Shown here: positions 1 to 7,049 of the stretch, piece by piece | How positions within the stretch are numbered: position 1 is the stretch's first letter | How the letters are laid out: each line of letters begins with the position of its first letter | DNA from: CAYTGR01 sp964437445 | GTDB taxonomy: Bacteria > Chloroflexota > Anaerolineae > B4-G1 > SLSP01 | Length of the DNA stretch: 15,463 bases | Assembly (NCBI GenBank): GCA_964437445.1 | Contig: CAYTGR010000077.1 | Location: 1 to 15,463 of the forward strand | Direction: 5' to 3' | The notes under the pieces: model-generated | What the model was told of the DNA's origin: nothing | Database searches by the model: none | Seen by the model: the letters and a program-made list of their open reading frames with translations, nothing else | Program-made: the position numbers and the translations under genes

Positions 1-11
1 GGCTGCATCAT
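1..11 (-). CDS. Probable start of an unidentified gene (cut by left edge)
   Basis: On the minus strand the sequence TTTTGAGGAATGGTGATGATG holds a GAGGA ribosome-binding motif. It is 6 nt before an ATG at position 11; further in-frame ATG codons lie at 17 and 8. Only a few codons (Met-Met-Gln-Pro) are inside the window, so no function can be given. The gene would lie about 60 bp downstream of the sucrose-phosphate-synthase-like gene on the same strand, which fits an operon. The call rests only on the ribosome-binding site and spacing. Confidence 0.35.
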
Positions 12-32
12 CACCATTCCTCAAAACCGTTC

Positions 33-82
33 GTAGTCAGGCGCTTGAGCGCCGTTGCCGCCGCGCTGAAGCGCAGCACTAC
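33..82 (-). other. Intercistronic two-hairpin element, possible three-way junction
   Basis: Read on the minus strand, GTAGT and ACTAC at the two ends can pair and enclose two hairpins: GCGC-TTCA-GCGC (74-63) and GGCGC-TCAA-GCGCC (53-40). The element covers the stop codon of the glycosyltransferase gene (79-81) and is followed by a short GGTTTTG stretch just before the next putative ribosome-binding site. It could act as an mRNA-stabilising or attenuating structure between cistrons, or as a weak terminator; the T-run is only four bases. Folding was done by eye. Confidence 0.4.
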
Positions 83-1590
83 AAGCCTCCTTGCAGACCG
101 TAGAGCGCGGCCAGCTCTGCCAGCGCCTGCGACTCCCCTGCCTCCGGTTGGCGCAGATAGACCGGGATGGGCAGCCGGATCGCAGGGCGATAAGCGGCCG
201 GCTCGGCCACAATGGCCTCCAGGCGGGCCAGATATCCCTCGGCGGTGCGTTCCCACGTGTAGCGATCCAGTACCCGCTGCCGGCCCCGGCGCGCAAACTC
301 GGCCCAGGCCTCCGGGTGGCCGACCAGTCGCTCCAGGCCGCGCGCAATATCCGCCGGGTCGGCCGGATCCACCAGGATGCCATACTCCACGCCGTTCTCG
401 TACAAACTCTCGCTGGGGCCGCCGTTGCGCGTCACCACCAGCGGCAGGCCGGCAGCGGCGGCTTCCAGCGGCGCCAGGCCAAACGGCTCGTAGAGCGCCG
501 TGAGGGAGAAGAGCGAGCCGGGCCGCCGGGCAAAGAAGCGGTAAGCCGCGGCCAGGGCGGCCTGGCCCTGTACGGCGAAGGCGCTCACTTTGCCCCACAG
601 GCTATAGCGTTCCACCACCGCGCGCAATTGGGCCAGCACTTGCCGCTCGGTTGTACCGGCCTGTTGATCCTCGCGCAGGGGATCGGGCAGCGCGCCCGTG
701 AAGAAGACCAGGTTGGCCTGCGCTTGCAGGGCTGGGGATTGGGCAAATGCTTGCAACAACGCCAGGTGGTTCTTTTTGGGGTCCAGTCGGCTGGAGGCGA
801 TGATAGCCGGCAGCGCGCGCCGCTCTGCCGCCAGATCGCGCGCCAGCATCGCCTGGACGTGCGCCACCGCCTCCGCTTCGCCGGGCAGGCGCGTTTGGGC
901 ATCAAAAATGGTCAGCGCCACGCCCGGCGGGATGACGGCAAAGCGCCGGTCATCGTGCACATCCACCGCGCCCCGGTAGGCCGGATGGCCGTACTGCTCC
1001 AGCCGCTCCTGGAGGGTGCTGGTGATGTTGAGCGCCGACCGGTTCATGCTCAACCGTTCCGCGGGCAACCGGCGGCTGAAGTGATAGCGCGCGTCAATCT
1101 CCGCCAGATTTTCCGGGGTGACGTGCAGCTTATCCATCTTTTGCGCGCCCAACGAGTGGCCGGTAAAGGTGAAGGGCAGGCCGGTTTCCTCCTCAATAAG
1201 GACGCCACAGAGCCCCCCGTCGCCGTAGTGGGTGGTCAGCGCTTCAGGCCAACGGCCCGCCTCCCGGTAAAAGCGGAGGATGTTGGGGACCCAATCGCGT
1301 ACCAGGTGCGGCCAGAGCTCCTCTTTGGCCAGGAACTCCGGCGGGCCGGCCGGCAGGCGCACAATGCGAACGTTGGACACGTCAGGATAGCCATCCAGGG
1401 GACTGGCGAACTCCGGCCAGCGGGAATCGTGAATCTGCCGGGTGAGGATGTCCACCGTATGGCCTTGCGCTGCCATGGCCAGCGCCAGCTGCTTGACGTA
1501 GACCAGCTGCCCGCCGAAATCGGGATGTTCCGTCCAGTAGCTATCTTTGGCATCAAAATTGCCCTGCGGGTTCAAAAAGGCCAGGTGCAT
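79..1590 (-). CDS. Sucrose-phosphate-synthase-like GT4 glycosyltransferase
   Basis: This 503-residue protein is a retaining GT-B glycosyltransferase of family GT4, closest in pattern to bacterial sucrose-phosphate synthases, which join UDP-glucose to fructose 6-phosphate. Visible motifs are the N-terminal acceptor-side segment HPDFGGQLVYVKQLALAM (22-39), TFTGHSLGAQKMDKL (141-155) with the conserved His145, a basic pocket SSRLDPKKN (266-274), and the donor-binding E-x7-E motif EPFGLAPLE (368-376) followed by RNGGPSE. The length matches the glycosyltransferase core without the C-terminal phosphatase domain seen in some SPS proteins. The start at 1590 is preferred over the upstream ATG at 1626 because GAGGAG lies 4 nt before it. 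The gene follows the GntR/solute-binding regulator by 40 bp on the same strand and is probably co-transcribed with it. Sucrose synthase, mannosylfructose-phosphate synthase or another GT4 activity cannot be excluded. Confidence 0.85.
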   Translation of the reverse strand: MHLAFLNPQGNFDAKDSYWTEHPDFGGQLVYVKQLALAMAAQGHTVDILTRQIHDSRWPEFASPLDGYPDVSNVRIVRLPAGPPEFLAKEELWPHLVRDWVPNILRFYREAGRWPEALTTHYGDGGLCGVLIEEETGLPFTFTGHSLGAQKMDKLHVTPENLAEIDARYHFSRRLPAERLSMNRSALNITSTLQERLEQYGHPAYRGAVDVHDDRRFAVIPPGVALTIFDAQTRLPGEAEAVAHVQAMLARDLAAERRALPAIIASSRLDPKKNHLALLQAFAQSPALQAQANLVFFTGALPDPLREDQQAGTTERQVLAQLRAVVERYSLWGKVSAFAVQGQAALAAAYRFFARRPGSLFSLTALYEPFGLAPLEAAAAGLPLVVTRNGGPSESLYENGVEYGILVDPADPADIARGLERLVGHPEAWAEFARRGRQRVLDRYTWERTAEGYLARLEAIVAEPAAYRPAIRLPIPVYLRQPEAGESQALAELAALYGLQGGL

Positions 1591-1630
1591 CGTTCTCCTC
1601 TTATTAAAAACACAAGACTTTCTCACGCCC

Positions 1631-3100
1631 TTAAAACGGGCTTAACAGGATCTGTAACGTTTTGGAGGCCTGGCGCACGGCAATTTCTACCGGCACCCCT
1701 TCATAGAGCACTTCTTCAAACATCAACTGCAGGAAGCGGGAGAACTGAATGTATTCGGTGAGCTGCGGACGCGAACGAGCCAATGCCAGCAGCGGCACGA
1801 TGGTCTGTAACCAGGGATGATTGTCTTCCACGAGCTGGTGATTGATAGAGCGAAAAGGCGAGATCTGGAGCTCGTGCAAAAAAAAGGGCACCGCCACCTC
1901 CGGCCCCAGCGCCAGGCGCATGATTTCCAGCGTCAGTGCCAGATTCTCCGATTGCCGGGGGAAAACCAACGTCGTGCCTCCCAGTGAGGCCACCGGTGAA
2001 ACGCTGGCATCAGGCCGGGGCATGGGCACAAACCCCAGATGTTCCAGCAATTCCTCCTCGCCCTCCCAACCCGCTGTCTCTGCGATGGTGGGCCACTCGT
2101 AAGTCCCTCCTAACGTCATCGGTACCTTGCCGCCGGCCAGCAATCCCGGAGGGCCCCACCAATGCAGCGTGCCGCTCTGCAACGATAGATACTTACCCTG
2201 CTGGGTCAGGTCGCGCAAGAAGGATAAGGTTTGCCTGAGGCCGGGACTGTCCAAATGGACAAAGCCATCTTGCGCTTCAATGTCCCCACCAGCGCCCCAG
2301 ATCAGCGCCAACAACACGTTAAACGTCGCTTCTCCGGCAGCCATGCTGATGGGGAGAGCGATGGGGTACTCATACCCCCAGCGCGCTTTCACCTCATCAC
2401 GTGCCAGGTAGTCCAGCAATGTCCGCCATTCGGCCCAGGTCTGCGGTGGTTGCAAGCCTTCAGCTTCAAACCAGTCACGCCGATACCACAAGCCTGTGAC
2501 GTCCGCCTGCACCGGCAGGCCATACAAGTGGCCATCCAGCATGTTGCTTTTCAGGACAGGGGGTTCAATCTCATTCTTCATCCAGGCAGCAAATTCCGGG
2601 TCTAACACGTCAATCGGCACCAGAAAGCCCATCCGCGCGTAACGGGCCACCCAGACATAGTCAATGGAAATCAGATCGTGAGCGTTACCCTCCCCGACTT
2701 CGGTACAGAGCAAGCGATGAAAATCGCTTTGGGGGGGCATATTGATATCCAACAACGCTTTACGGCCCGGATGCAGCCGGTTCCAGAGGTGTACGGCTTG
2801 TTGAATCAAGGTGACCCAGCGCACGTCGTAAGCCAGCAGACGCAGGGTCGTGGTGGCTACCGGCTCGGCGCTGCGTTCGGCGACGAATGTCCCCATCCCC
2901 GCCCGCCGATAGATGTAACCTTCCTGGACCAGTTCTAATAGAGCCTGCCGCACCGGCGCCCGGCTGACGTCGTAACGCTCGCATAACATCTGCTCGGTCG
3001 GCAGCTTTTCTCCAGGGGGCAAGACCCGCTCTTCAATCTGCTGTTTGATGATTTGCTTCAGCTGGTAATAGATCGGGATAGGCGAATTTTTGTCAATCAC
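1631..3100 (-). CDS. GntR-type regulator fused to a family 1 ABC solute-binding domain
   Basis: This 489-residue protein joins two families. Residues 1-75 are a GntR winged helix, with PIYYQLKQIIKQQI, LPPGEKLPTEQMLCERYDVS, RAPVRQALLELVQEGYI and GMGTFV in the usual order. Residues from about 85 to the end match a family 1 (sugar-type, MalE-like) solute-binding protein, with LYGLPVQADVTGLWYRRDWF (192-211) and TWAEWRTLLDYL. There is no signal peptide, lipobox or membrane segment, so it should be cytoplasmic. Usual GntR effector domains (FCD, UTRA, aminotransferase) are absent. The GTG at 3100 is chosen because GGGAGG lies about 5 nt upstream and the GntR domain starts just after it; a longer ATG reading from 3175 would begin inside the promoter. 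The likely role is a one-component regulator that binds a small solute, perhaps a sugar. Its downstream neighbour is the sucrose-phosphate-synthase-like gene; the peptide-importer operon lies upstream. Confidence 0.9.
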   Translation of the reverse strand: MIDKNSPIPIYYQLKQIIKQQIEERVLPPGEKLPTEQMLCERYDVSRAPVRQALLELVQEGYIYRRAGMGTFVAERSAEPVATTTLRLLAYDVRWVTLIQQAVHLWNRLHPGRKALLDINMPPQSDFHRLLCTEVGEGNAHDLISIDYVWVARYARMGFLVPIDVLDPEFAAWMKNEIEPPVLKSNMLDGHLYGLPVQADVTGLWYRRDWFEAEGLQPPQTWAEWRTLLDYLARDEVKARWGYEYPIALPISMAAGEATFNVLLALIWGAGGDIEAQDGFVHLDSPGLRQTLSFLRDLTQQGKYLSLQSGTLHWWGPPGLLAGGKVPMTLGGTYEWPTIAETAGWEGEEELLEHLGFVPMPRPDASVSPVASLGGTTLVFPRQSENLALTLEIMRLALGPEVAVPFFLHELQISPFRSINHQLVEDNHPWLQTIVPLLALARSRPQLTEYIQFSRFLQLMFEEVLYEGVPVEIAVRQASKTLQILLSPF

Positions 3101-3127
3101 CCGAGCCTCCCGGAAGGCCTTGACACA

Positions 3128-3154
3128 TTGTAATAACTTTATAACATTATACAA
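3128..3154. promoter_or_regulatory. Candidate operator, imperfect palindrome over the gntR -10 element
   Basis: On the plus strand the ends read TTGTA and TACAA, with TTGTAATAA on the left and ATTATACAA on the right, giving an imperfect inverted repeat of 27 bp. It covers the TATAAT element of the regulator gene's promoter and the probable transcription start. Binding here would block the promoter, so negative autoregulation is the natural inference. No binding evidence exists in the sequence itself. Confidence 0.45.
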
Positions 3155-3175
3155 TAAAAACAACCCTCTTGTCAA
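3146..3175 (-). promoter_or_regulatory. Sigma-70 promoter of the GntR/solute-binding regulator operon
   Basis: The minus strand reads TTGACA (3175-3170), an 18-bp spacer, then TATAAT (3151-3146), both perfect matches to the vegetative consensus. Transcription would start near 3139, giving a leader of about 40 nt before the GTG at 3100. Confidence 0.8.
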
Positions 3176-3181
3176 TAGCCG

Positions 3182-3212
3182 CCGGGGAAATATTTATTAA
3201 AAATTTCCCCGG
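3182..3212 (-). terminator. Ten-base-pair hairpin, possible terminator of the ABC importer operon
   Basis: CCGGGGAAAT (3182-3191) pairs perfectly with ATTTCCCCGG (3203-3212) around an A/T-rich loop. It lies 7 bp upstream of the -35 box of the regulator promoter and about 165 bp after the last importer gene. Neither strand has a proper T-run after the stem, so it may be a factor-dependent terminator, an RNA 3'-end stabiliser or a protein site rather than a classic intrinsic terminator. A second smaller hairpin (GTGGAAA/TTTCCAC, 3232-3249) lies between it and the importer. Nothing else is seen in 3213-3377. Confidence 0.45.
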
Positions 3213-3377
3213 TTTGGTTGCAGGATGGTTAGTGGAAAAGGGTTTCCACGATGCGAGGAACGAAGGTGGTGATTGTCAACCAGTGGTATGTTGATTATAA
3301 CTCGCAAACTGGCGTGCGGCAAGCTCGCGACTCAGGTTGTGGCGTCGCTGCCGGTCTCCCTGAACAGGTGCTGCGTA

Positions 3378-4196
3378 TTACGCGCGCACCTGCAAGGCTT
3401 CCCGGATGCCCTCCCCTAACTGGTTGAAGATGAGCACGGTGACCAGGATCGCCGCGCCGGGGAAGGTGGAAAGCCACCAGTAGTCCAGCAAGTATTGCCG
3501 GCCTGCGCTGACCAGGGCGCCCCATTCCGGGGTGGGGGGCTGGGCCCCCATGCCGATGAAGCTGAGGCTGGAGGTCGTCACCAGCGCCGGGCCGATGTCG
3601 GAGGTCAGGTAGATGACCAGCGGAGTTAACACATTGGGGAGCAGGTGGCGCGTGATGATCTGAAAGTCGCTCGCGCCGAGGCCGCGGGCGGCCAGGATGA
3701 ACTCCCGCTCCTTGAGCGCGAGCACCTGGCCGCGCACCAGCCGCGCGTAAGAGGGCCACCAGACCGCTGAAATAGCGATCATGGCGTTGGTCAGATTGGG
3801 GCCGAGTGCTGCGGCGATGGCGAGCGCTAACACCAGTCCAGGGAAGGCGATGAAAATATCGCTCACCCGCATCAATGCCTCATCAATCAGCCCGCCGTAG
3901 TAACCGGCTAAACAGCCCACTACCACGCCGATGAGCGTCGCACTGGAGAGGATCACCAGGCAGCTTTGCAGCGCCAGGCGTGTCCCGGCGAGGATGCGGC
4001 TGGCCAGATCGCGCCCCAGGTTATCGGTGCCCAGCCAGTGACCAGCCCCCGGTGGCTGAAAGCGGACCGCCGTCTCCACCGCCAGCGGGTCATAGGGGGC
4101 CAGCGCCTCGCCGGCTAAAGCGACAACGATCAGCCCCAGGGCCAGGATCAGCACCGGCCAGTTACGCCGCCGACGGAAAAAGCGGGTGATAAACAA
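3378..4196 (-). CDS. ABC transporter permease, DppC/OppC family
   Basis: This is the second membrane subunit of a peptide/nickel-type ABC importer, 272 residues long. After a basic N-terminus (FRRRRNW) comes a hydrophobic segment (13-33), then the family signature GTDNLGRD (56-63), further membrane segments, and the ATPase-contact loop with the pattern EAA...G........LLP (about 166-187). The PPTPEWG motif at 220-226 is also typical of this subunit. No ATG fits the start. A TTG at 4196 is preferred, 13 nt after the stop of the upstream permease and with GGGGA shortly before it, and it gives the usual N-terminus. The gene is the last of the visible operon, and no ATPase gene follows. Confidence 0.88.
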   Translation of the reverse strand: MFITRFFRRRRNWPVLILALGLIVVALAGEALAPYDPLAVETAVRFQPPGAGHWLGTDNLGRDLASRILAGTRLALQSCLVILSSATLIGVVVGCLAGYYGGLIDEALMRVSDIFIAFPGLVLALAIAAALGPNLTNAMIAISAVWWPSYARLVRGQVLALKEREFILAARGLGASDFQIITRHLLPNVLTPLVIYLTSDIGPALVTTSSLSFIGMGAQPPTPEWGALVSAGRQYLLDYWWLSTFPGAAILVTVLIFNQLGEGIREALQVRA

Positions 4197-4209
4197 GGAA
4201 ATCCCCGTT

Positions 4210-5217
4210 TCACGAGAATTGAATGCGCGGATCCAGCAGCCGGTAAGCGATATCCACGAGCAGGTTAACTGTGGTGGCAATGACGGCGACGACGAGCGTG
4301 GTGCTGACAACCGCGCCGTAATCCGCTGCCAGGATGGCGTGAGTGGCATACCAGCCGATGCCTGGCCAGTTGAAGATCGTCTCCACGACAAAGACGCCCG
4401 CCATCAGCGAGTTGAAGGTCAGGCCGAGCAAGGTGACGGCGGGGAGCAGGGCGTTGCGCAGCACGTGGCGGCGGAGCACTGCGTTCTCGGCCAATCCCTT
4501 GGCGCGCGCCGTGCGGACGTACTCCGCCCCCAGTTCCTCTAACGTGCTGGCGCGCACCATCCGGGCTAACCCGGCGCTGGAAAAGATCGCCAGCGTCGCC
4601 GTCGGCAGGATCAGGTGCACCAGGCTGCTCCCCAGCCGGGGCCAATCCCCTTGCAGCAGGCTATCCAGCACGTACAGCCCGGTTCTCCGCGCCGGCGGGC
4701 CAAGCAGGAAATCAATCCGCCCATCCAGAGGAAGCAGGCTCCACTGCCGGTAGAAGAGCAGCTGGAAGACCAGGCCCAGCCAGAAGAGTGGCACGGCGAG
4801 TCCAAAGGCGGCCAGGGCTTGCACCAGGCGGTCCAACCAACCGCCACGCCGGGCGGCGGCCAGCGCTCCCAGCGGGATCCCCACCACCACCGTGACAGCG
4901 ATGGCCGCCAGTGCCAGTTCAATCGTCGCAGGGAGATAATCGGCCAGATCCTGCGCCACCGGCCGCCCGGACCAGATGGAATCACCCAGGTCACCGCGCA
5001 GCAGACCGCCCGCATAGCGCAGATATTGGGTGTGGAGGGGCAAATCCAGCCCCCACTGGTGCCGCCAAAAGGCGACCGCCTCGGCGCTGGCTTTGGGACC
5101 TAAGCGCAATACCACCGGATCGCTCGGCACTACATTGGCGATCAGGAAGGTCAGGAGGGAGACTCCCACCCAAACCAGCACCATCGTGACCAGGCGTCGC
5201 AGCAGAAATGTGCGCAA
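4210..5217 (-). CDS. ABC transporter permease, DppB/OppB family
   Basis: This is the first membrane subunit of the peptide/nickel-type importer, 335 residues long. It has a typical N-terminal membrane segment after LRTFLLRRL, the GDLGDSIWSGRPV region (75-87), about six hydrophobic segments, the ATPase-contact loop YVRTARAKGL...LLP (233-259) and the family motif ETIFNWPGIG (279-288). The start is inferred to be the TTG at 5217, because AAGGA lies 6 nt upstream and translation then begins exactly at the conserved N-terminus. An in-frame ATG at 5262 would add 15 unconserved residues read through the intercistronic hairpin. It is separated from the binding-protein gene by 95 bp and from the next permease by 13 bp. 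Confidence 0.88.
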   Translation of the reverse strand: MRTFLLRRLVTMVLVWVGVSLLTFLIANVVPSDPVVLRLGPKASAEAVAFWRHQWGLDLPLHTQYLRYAGGLLRGDLGDSIWSGRPVAQDLADYLPATIELALAAIAVTVVVGIPLGALAAARRGGWLDRLVQALAAFGLAVPLFWLGLVFQLLFYRQWSLLPLDGRIDFLLGPPARRTGLYVLDSLLQGDWPRLGSSLVHLILPTATLAIFSSAGLARMVRASTLEELGAEYVRTARAKGLAENAVLRRHVLRNALLPAVTLLGLTFNSLMAGVFVVETIFNWPGIGWYATHAILAADYGAVVSTTLVVAVIATTVNLLVDIAYRLLDPRIQFS

Positions 5218-5246
5218 AGGCAATCCTTGTGGTTTGTGGAGGCGAT

Positions 5247-5285
5247 ACGGAACACGCAACACGGATGACGTATTGCGTGTTCCGT
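5247..5285. repeat. Heptad-periodic intercistronic hairpin (13-bp inverted repeat)
   Basis: ACGGAACACGCAA (5247-5259) and TTGCGTGTTCCGT (5273-5285) are perfect inverted repeats. The whole element also follows a 7-nt period, with CG dinucleotides at 5248, 5255, 5262, 5269, 5276 and 5283. It sits between the binding-protein gene and the permease genes. In the transcript it would fold into a stable stem that could protect the upstream message and keep permease expression lower than that of the binding protein; this role is inferred. A related element is found at 11508-11558. Confidence 0.7.
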
Positions 5286-5312
5286 TTTCCTTAACGTCGC
5301 AGCCCCGTTTCC

Positions 5313-6944
5313 CTATTTCACCAGCGTCACCTGTGTCAACGGGACGTAGTTACCGCCGAGCGAGAAGGTGTAGCTGTAGCCCTGTACGCTGTCGCGGACG
5401 ACGACCAGGTCCAGTGCCTGCCCGATCCAGAGCGCGGGCACCTGCTCTCCTAACGTATCGTATAGCTGCTGGAAAAGTGTCTTGCGCGCGGCGGGGTCCA
5501 CCGTCTGCGCGATCTGGTGGAAGAGCGCGTTGATTTGCGGGTCGCTCAGGTAGACCGGGCTGCACTGGGTGCCGGGGCGGTCGGAGGGGAAGACCTGCCA
5601 GGCCACTTCCCAGGCGCTTGGATAGTCGCCGCCGACGCCCATCGTGGAGAGCTGGCCGATGTTGGGCGCGGTCCCGGCGGTGCACTCGTTGAACCAGGCC
5701 GTGGACCAGGCGCCCTGGTCGGTCTCCTGGATGTTGAGCTTAACGCCGATCTTCGCCAGGTCCGCCTGCCAGAACTCCAGCACGGCGGTGTCGTTCGGCC
5801 AGAAGTGGAGCGCGTTGACGGTCAGCTCCAGGCCGCTCTCATAGCCGGCTTCCTTGAGCAGCGCCCTGGCCTTGTCCAGGTCAAAGGGGTACTGCGTCTT
5901 GGCCGGGTAAACGTCGGGATAGCCAGGGCCAACGACGGCGGACATCTTCGCTAACGTGCCGCCGAAGATGTCGGCGATGATTTTATCCGTGTTGAAGGAG
6001 TACTGGAGTGCCTGCCGGACCTTGACGTTGTTCAGCGGCTCCACCGAGTTGTTGAAGCCGAGATAGTACTGCATGATGCCGGGGTATTTGCCGGCCGTGA
6101 AACCGGCTTTGCCGCTGAGCGCCTGGAAATCGGTCGTGGGCGGATTGACCCAGACGTCGGCCTCGCCCTTTTCCAGCAGCGCGCGGGCGGTCGCCGGCTC
6201 GGTGATCCAGCGGATGATGACCTTCTCTGGCGCGGTGGATGGCACGCCGCCCCAGTAATCCTTGAACCGCTCTAACGTGATGGTGTTGGCAGCGCGGTCA
6301 AAGGCCGCCAGCGTGTACGGGCCGGAACCGGCGTCGTGGTCCAGCAACCAGGCGTGACCCCAATCGCCCTCTTTCTCGTTTGCTCTGGCGACGACCGGGT
6401 TGACGATGTAGTTGCCCCAGGCGCTGCCCATGGAGTTGAGGAAGTCGGCGAACGGTTCCTTGAGCGTGAACCTGACCGTGAGGTCGTCCACTTTCTCAAA
6501 CTTTGTCACCCACTCGGCGGTGATGCCGTTCGCGCCGAAGTTGAGGGCCTTGATCCGCTCGTAGCTGTAGATCACCGCGTCGGCGTTGACCGGTGAGCCG
6601 TCGTGAAATTTGGCGTTCGGCTTCAGCTTGATCGTGTAGATCAGGCCATCGGCCGAGATGCCACCATTGGCCGTCGTCGGGATTTCGGCAGCGAGCACCG
6701 GCTCCAGCTGCGGTGCAGACTCGCCCACGTAGCGGAAGAGCCCCTCGTAAACGTGGGGCAGGTAGGCCGAACCACCGAAGGCCCAGTTCTCCGCCGGATC
6801 GGGGGAATTGGGTTGATCCGAGGCGATGATGACGAGGGGCCGGGTCACCGCCTGGACGGTCGGGGCCGCCGTAGGCGTTGTGCCGCAGGCCGCCAGGAGC
6901 GCTATCAGCGCCAACAAACTCAACAGGCCAAAACTTTTACGCAT
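5313..6944 (-). CDS. ABC transporter substrate-binding lipoprotein, family 5 (peptide/nickel type)
   Basis: This 543-residue protein is the extracellular binding subunit of the importer encoded with the two downstream permeases. Residues 1-20 form a lipoprotein signal (MRKS, hydrophobic core, lipobox LAAC with Cys20), followed by a low-complexity Thr/Ala/Pro linker. The mature part shows the family 5 layout: YLPHVYEGLFRY near the start, the segment IYTIKLKPNAKFHDGSPVNA, ALQYSFNTDKII in the middle and LDKARALLKEAGY after it. The ATG at 6944 has a very strong AAGGAGGA ribosome-binding site. Substrate cannot be read from sequence; di- or oligopeptides are the default for the family, but sugars and opines also occur. 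A promoter lies in the 105-bp gap to patB. Confidence 0.92.
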   Translation of the reverse strand: MRKSFGLLSLLALIALLAACGTTPTAAPTVQAVTRPLVIIASDQPNSPDPAENWAFGGSAYLPHVYEGLFRYVGESAPQLEPVLAAEIPTTANGGISADGLIYTIKLKPNAKFHDGSPVNADAVIYSYERIKALNFGANGITAEWVTKFEKVDDLTVRFTLKEPFADFLNSMGSAWGNYIVNPVVARANEKEGDWGHAWLLDHDAGSGPYTLAAFDRAANTITLERFKDYWGGVPSTAPEKVIIRWITEPATARALLEKGEADVWVNPPTTDFQALSGKAGFTAGKYPGIMQYYLGFNNSVEPLNNVKVRQALQYSFNTDKIIADIFGGTLAKMSAVVGPGYPDVYPAKTQYPFDLDKARALLKEAGYESGLELTVNALHFWPNDTAVLEFWQADLAKIGVKLNIQETDQGAWSTAWFNECTAGTAPNIGQLSTMGVGGDYPSAWEVAWQVFPSDRPGTQCSPVYLSDPQINALFHQIAQTVDPAARKTLFQQLYDTLGEQVPALWIGQALDLVVVRDSVQGYSYTFSLGGNYVPLTQVTLVK

Positions 6945-7001
6945 GGTCTCCTCCTTAAAAAAAGGAACTGAAAGGGTTTGGGCAAGCGAGGCTTGCTTTG
7001 A

Positions 7002-7013
7002 TATTGTACAATA
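7002..7013. promoter_or_regulatory. Perfect 12-bp palindrome over the importer -10 element
   Basis: TATTGTACAATA is a perfect palindrome just upstream of the binding-protein gene. On the minus strand it contains TACAAT (7008-7003), the probable -10 element; no good -35 box is found at 16-18 bp. The weak -35 and the palindrome suggest regulated initiation. Its half-site TTGTA also forms the ends of the candidate operator at 3128-3154, but part of this resemblance comes from the -10 sequence itself. Confidence 0.45.
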
Positions 7014-7049
7014 AGATGATTAAAAACGCATTATCGCCGGCCGCCAACT

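Noticed and set aside
91..1761. Long plus-strand open frame of 556 codons
   Set aside because: It lies antisense to the glycosyltransferase gene, which has clear GT4 motifs, and it runs past that gene. The translation has no recognisable domain and the frame is open because of high GC.
3294..3322. Second possible minus-strand promoter (TTGCCG-17-TATAAT) after the importer operon
   Set aside because: Only the -10 box is good, and no gene or RNA with a clear end follows before the consensus promoter at 3146-3175. Kept out of the feature list.
3251..3427. Plus-strand small open frame of 58 codons downstream of the second permease gene
   Set aside because: No ribosome-binding site, overlaps the permease gene in antisense, and its translation shows no family features.
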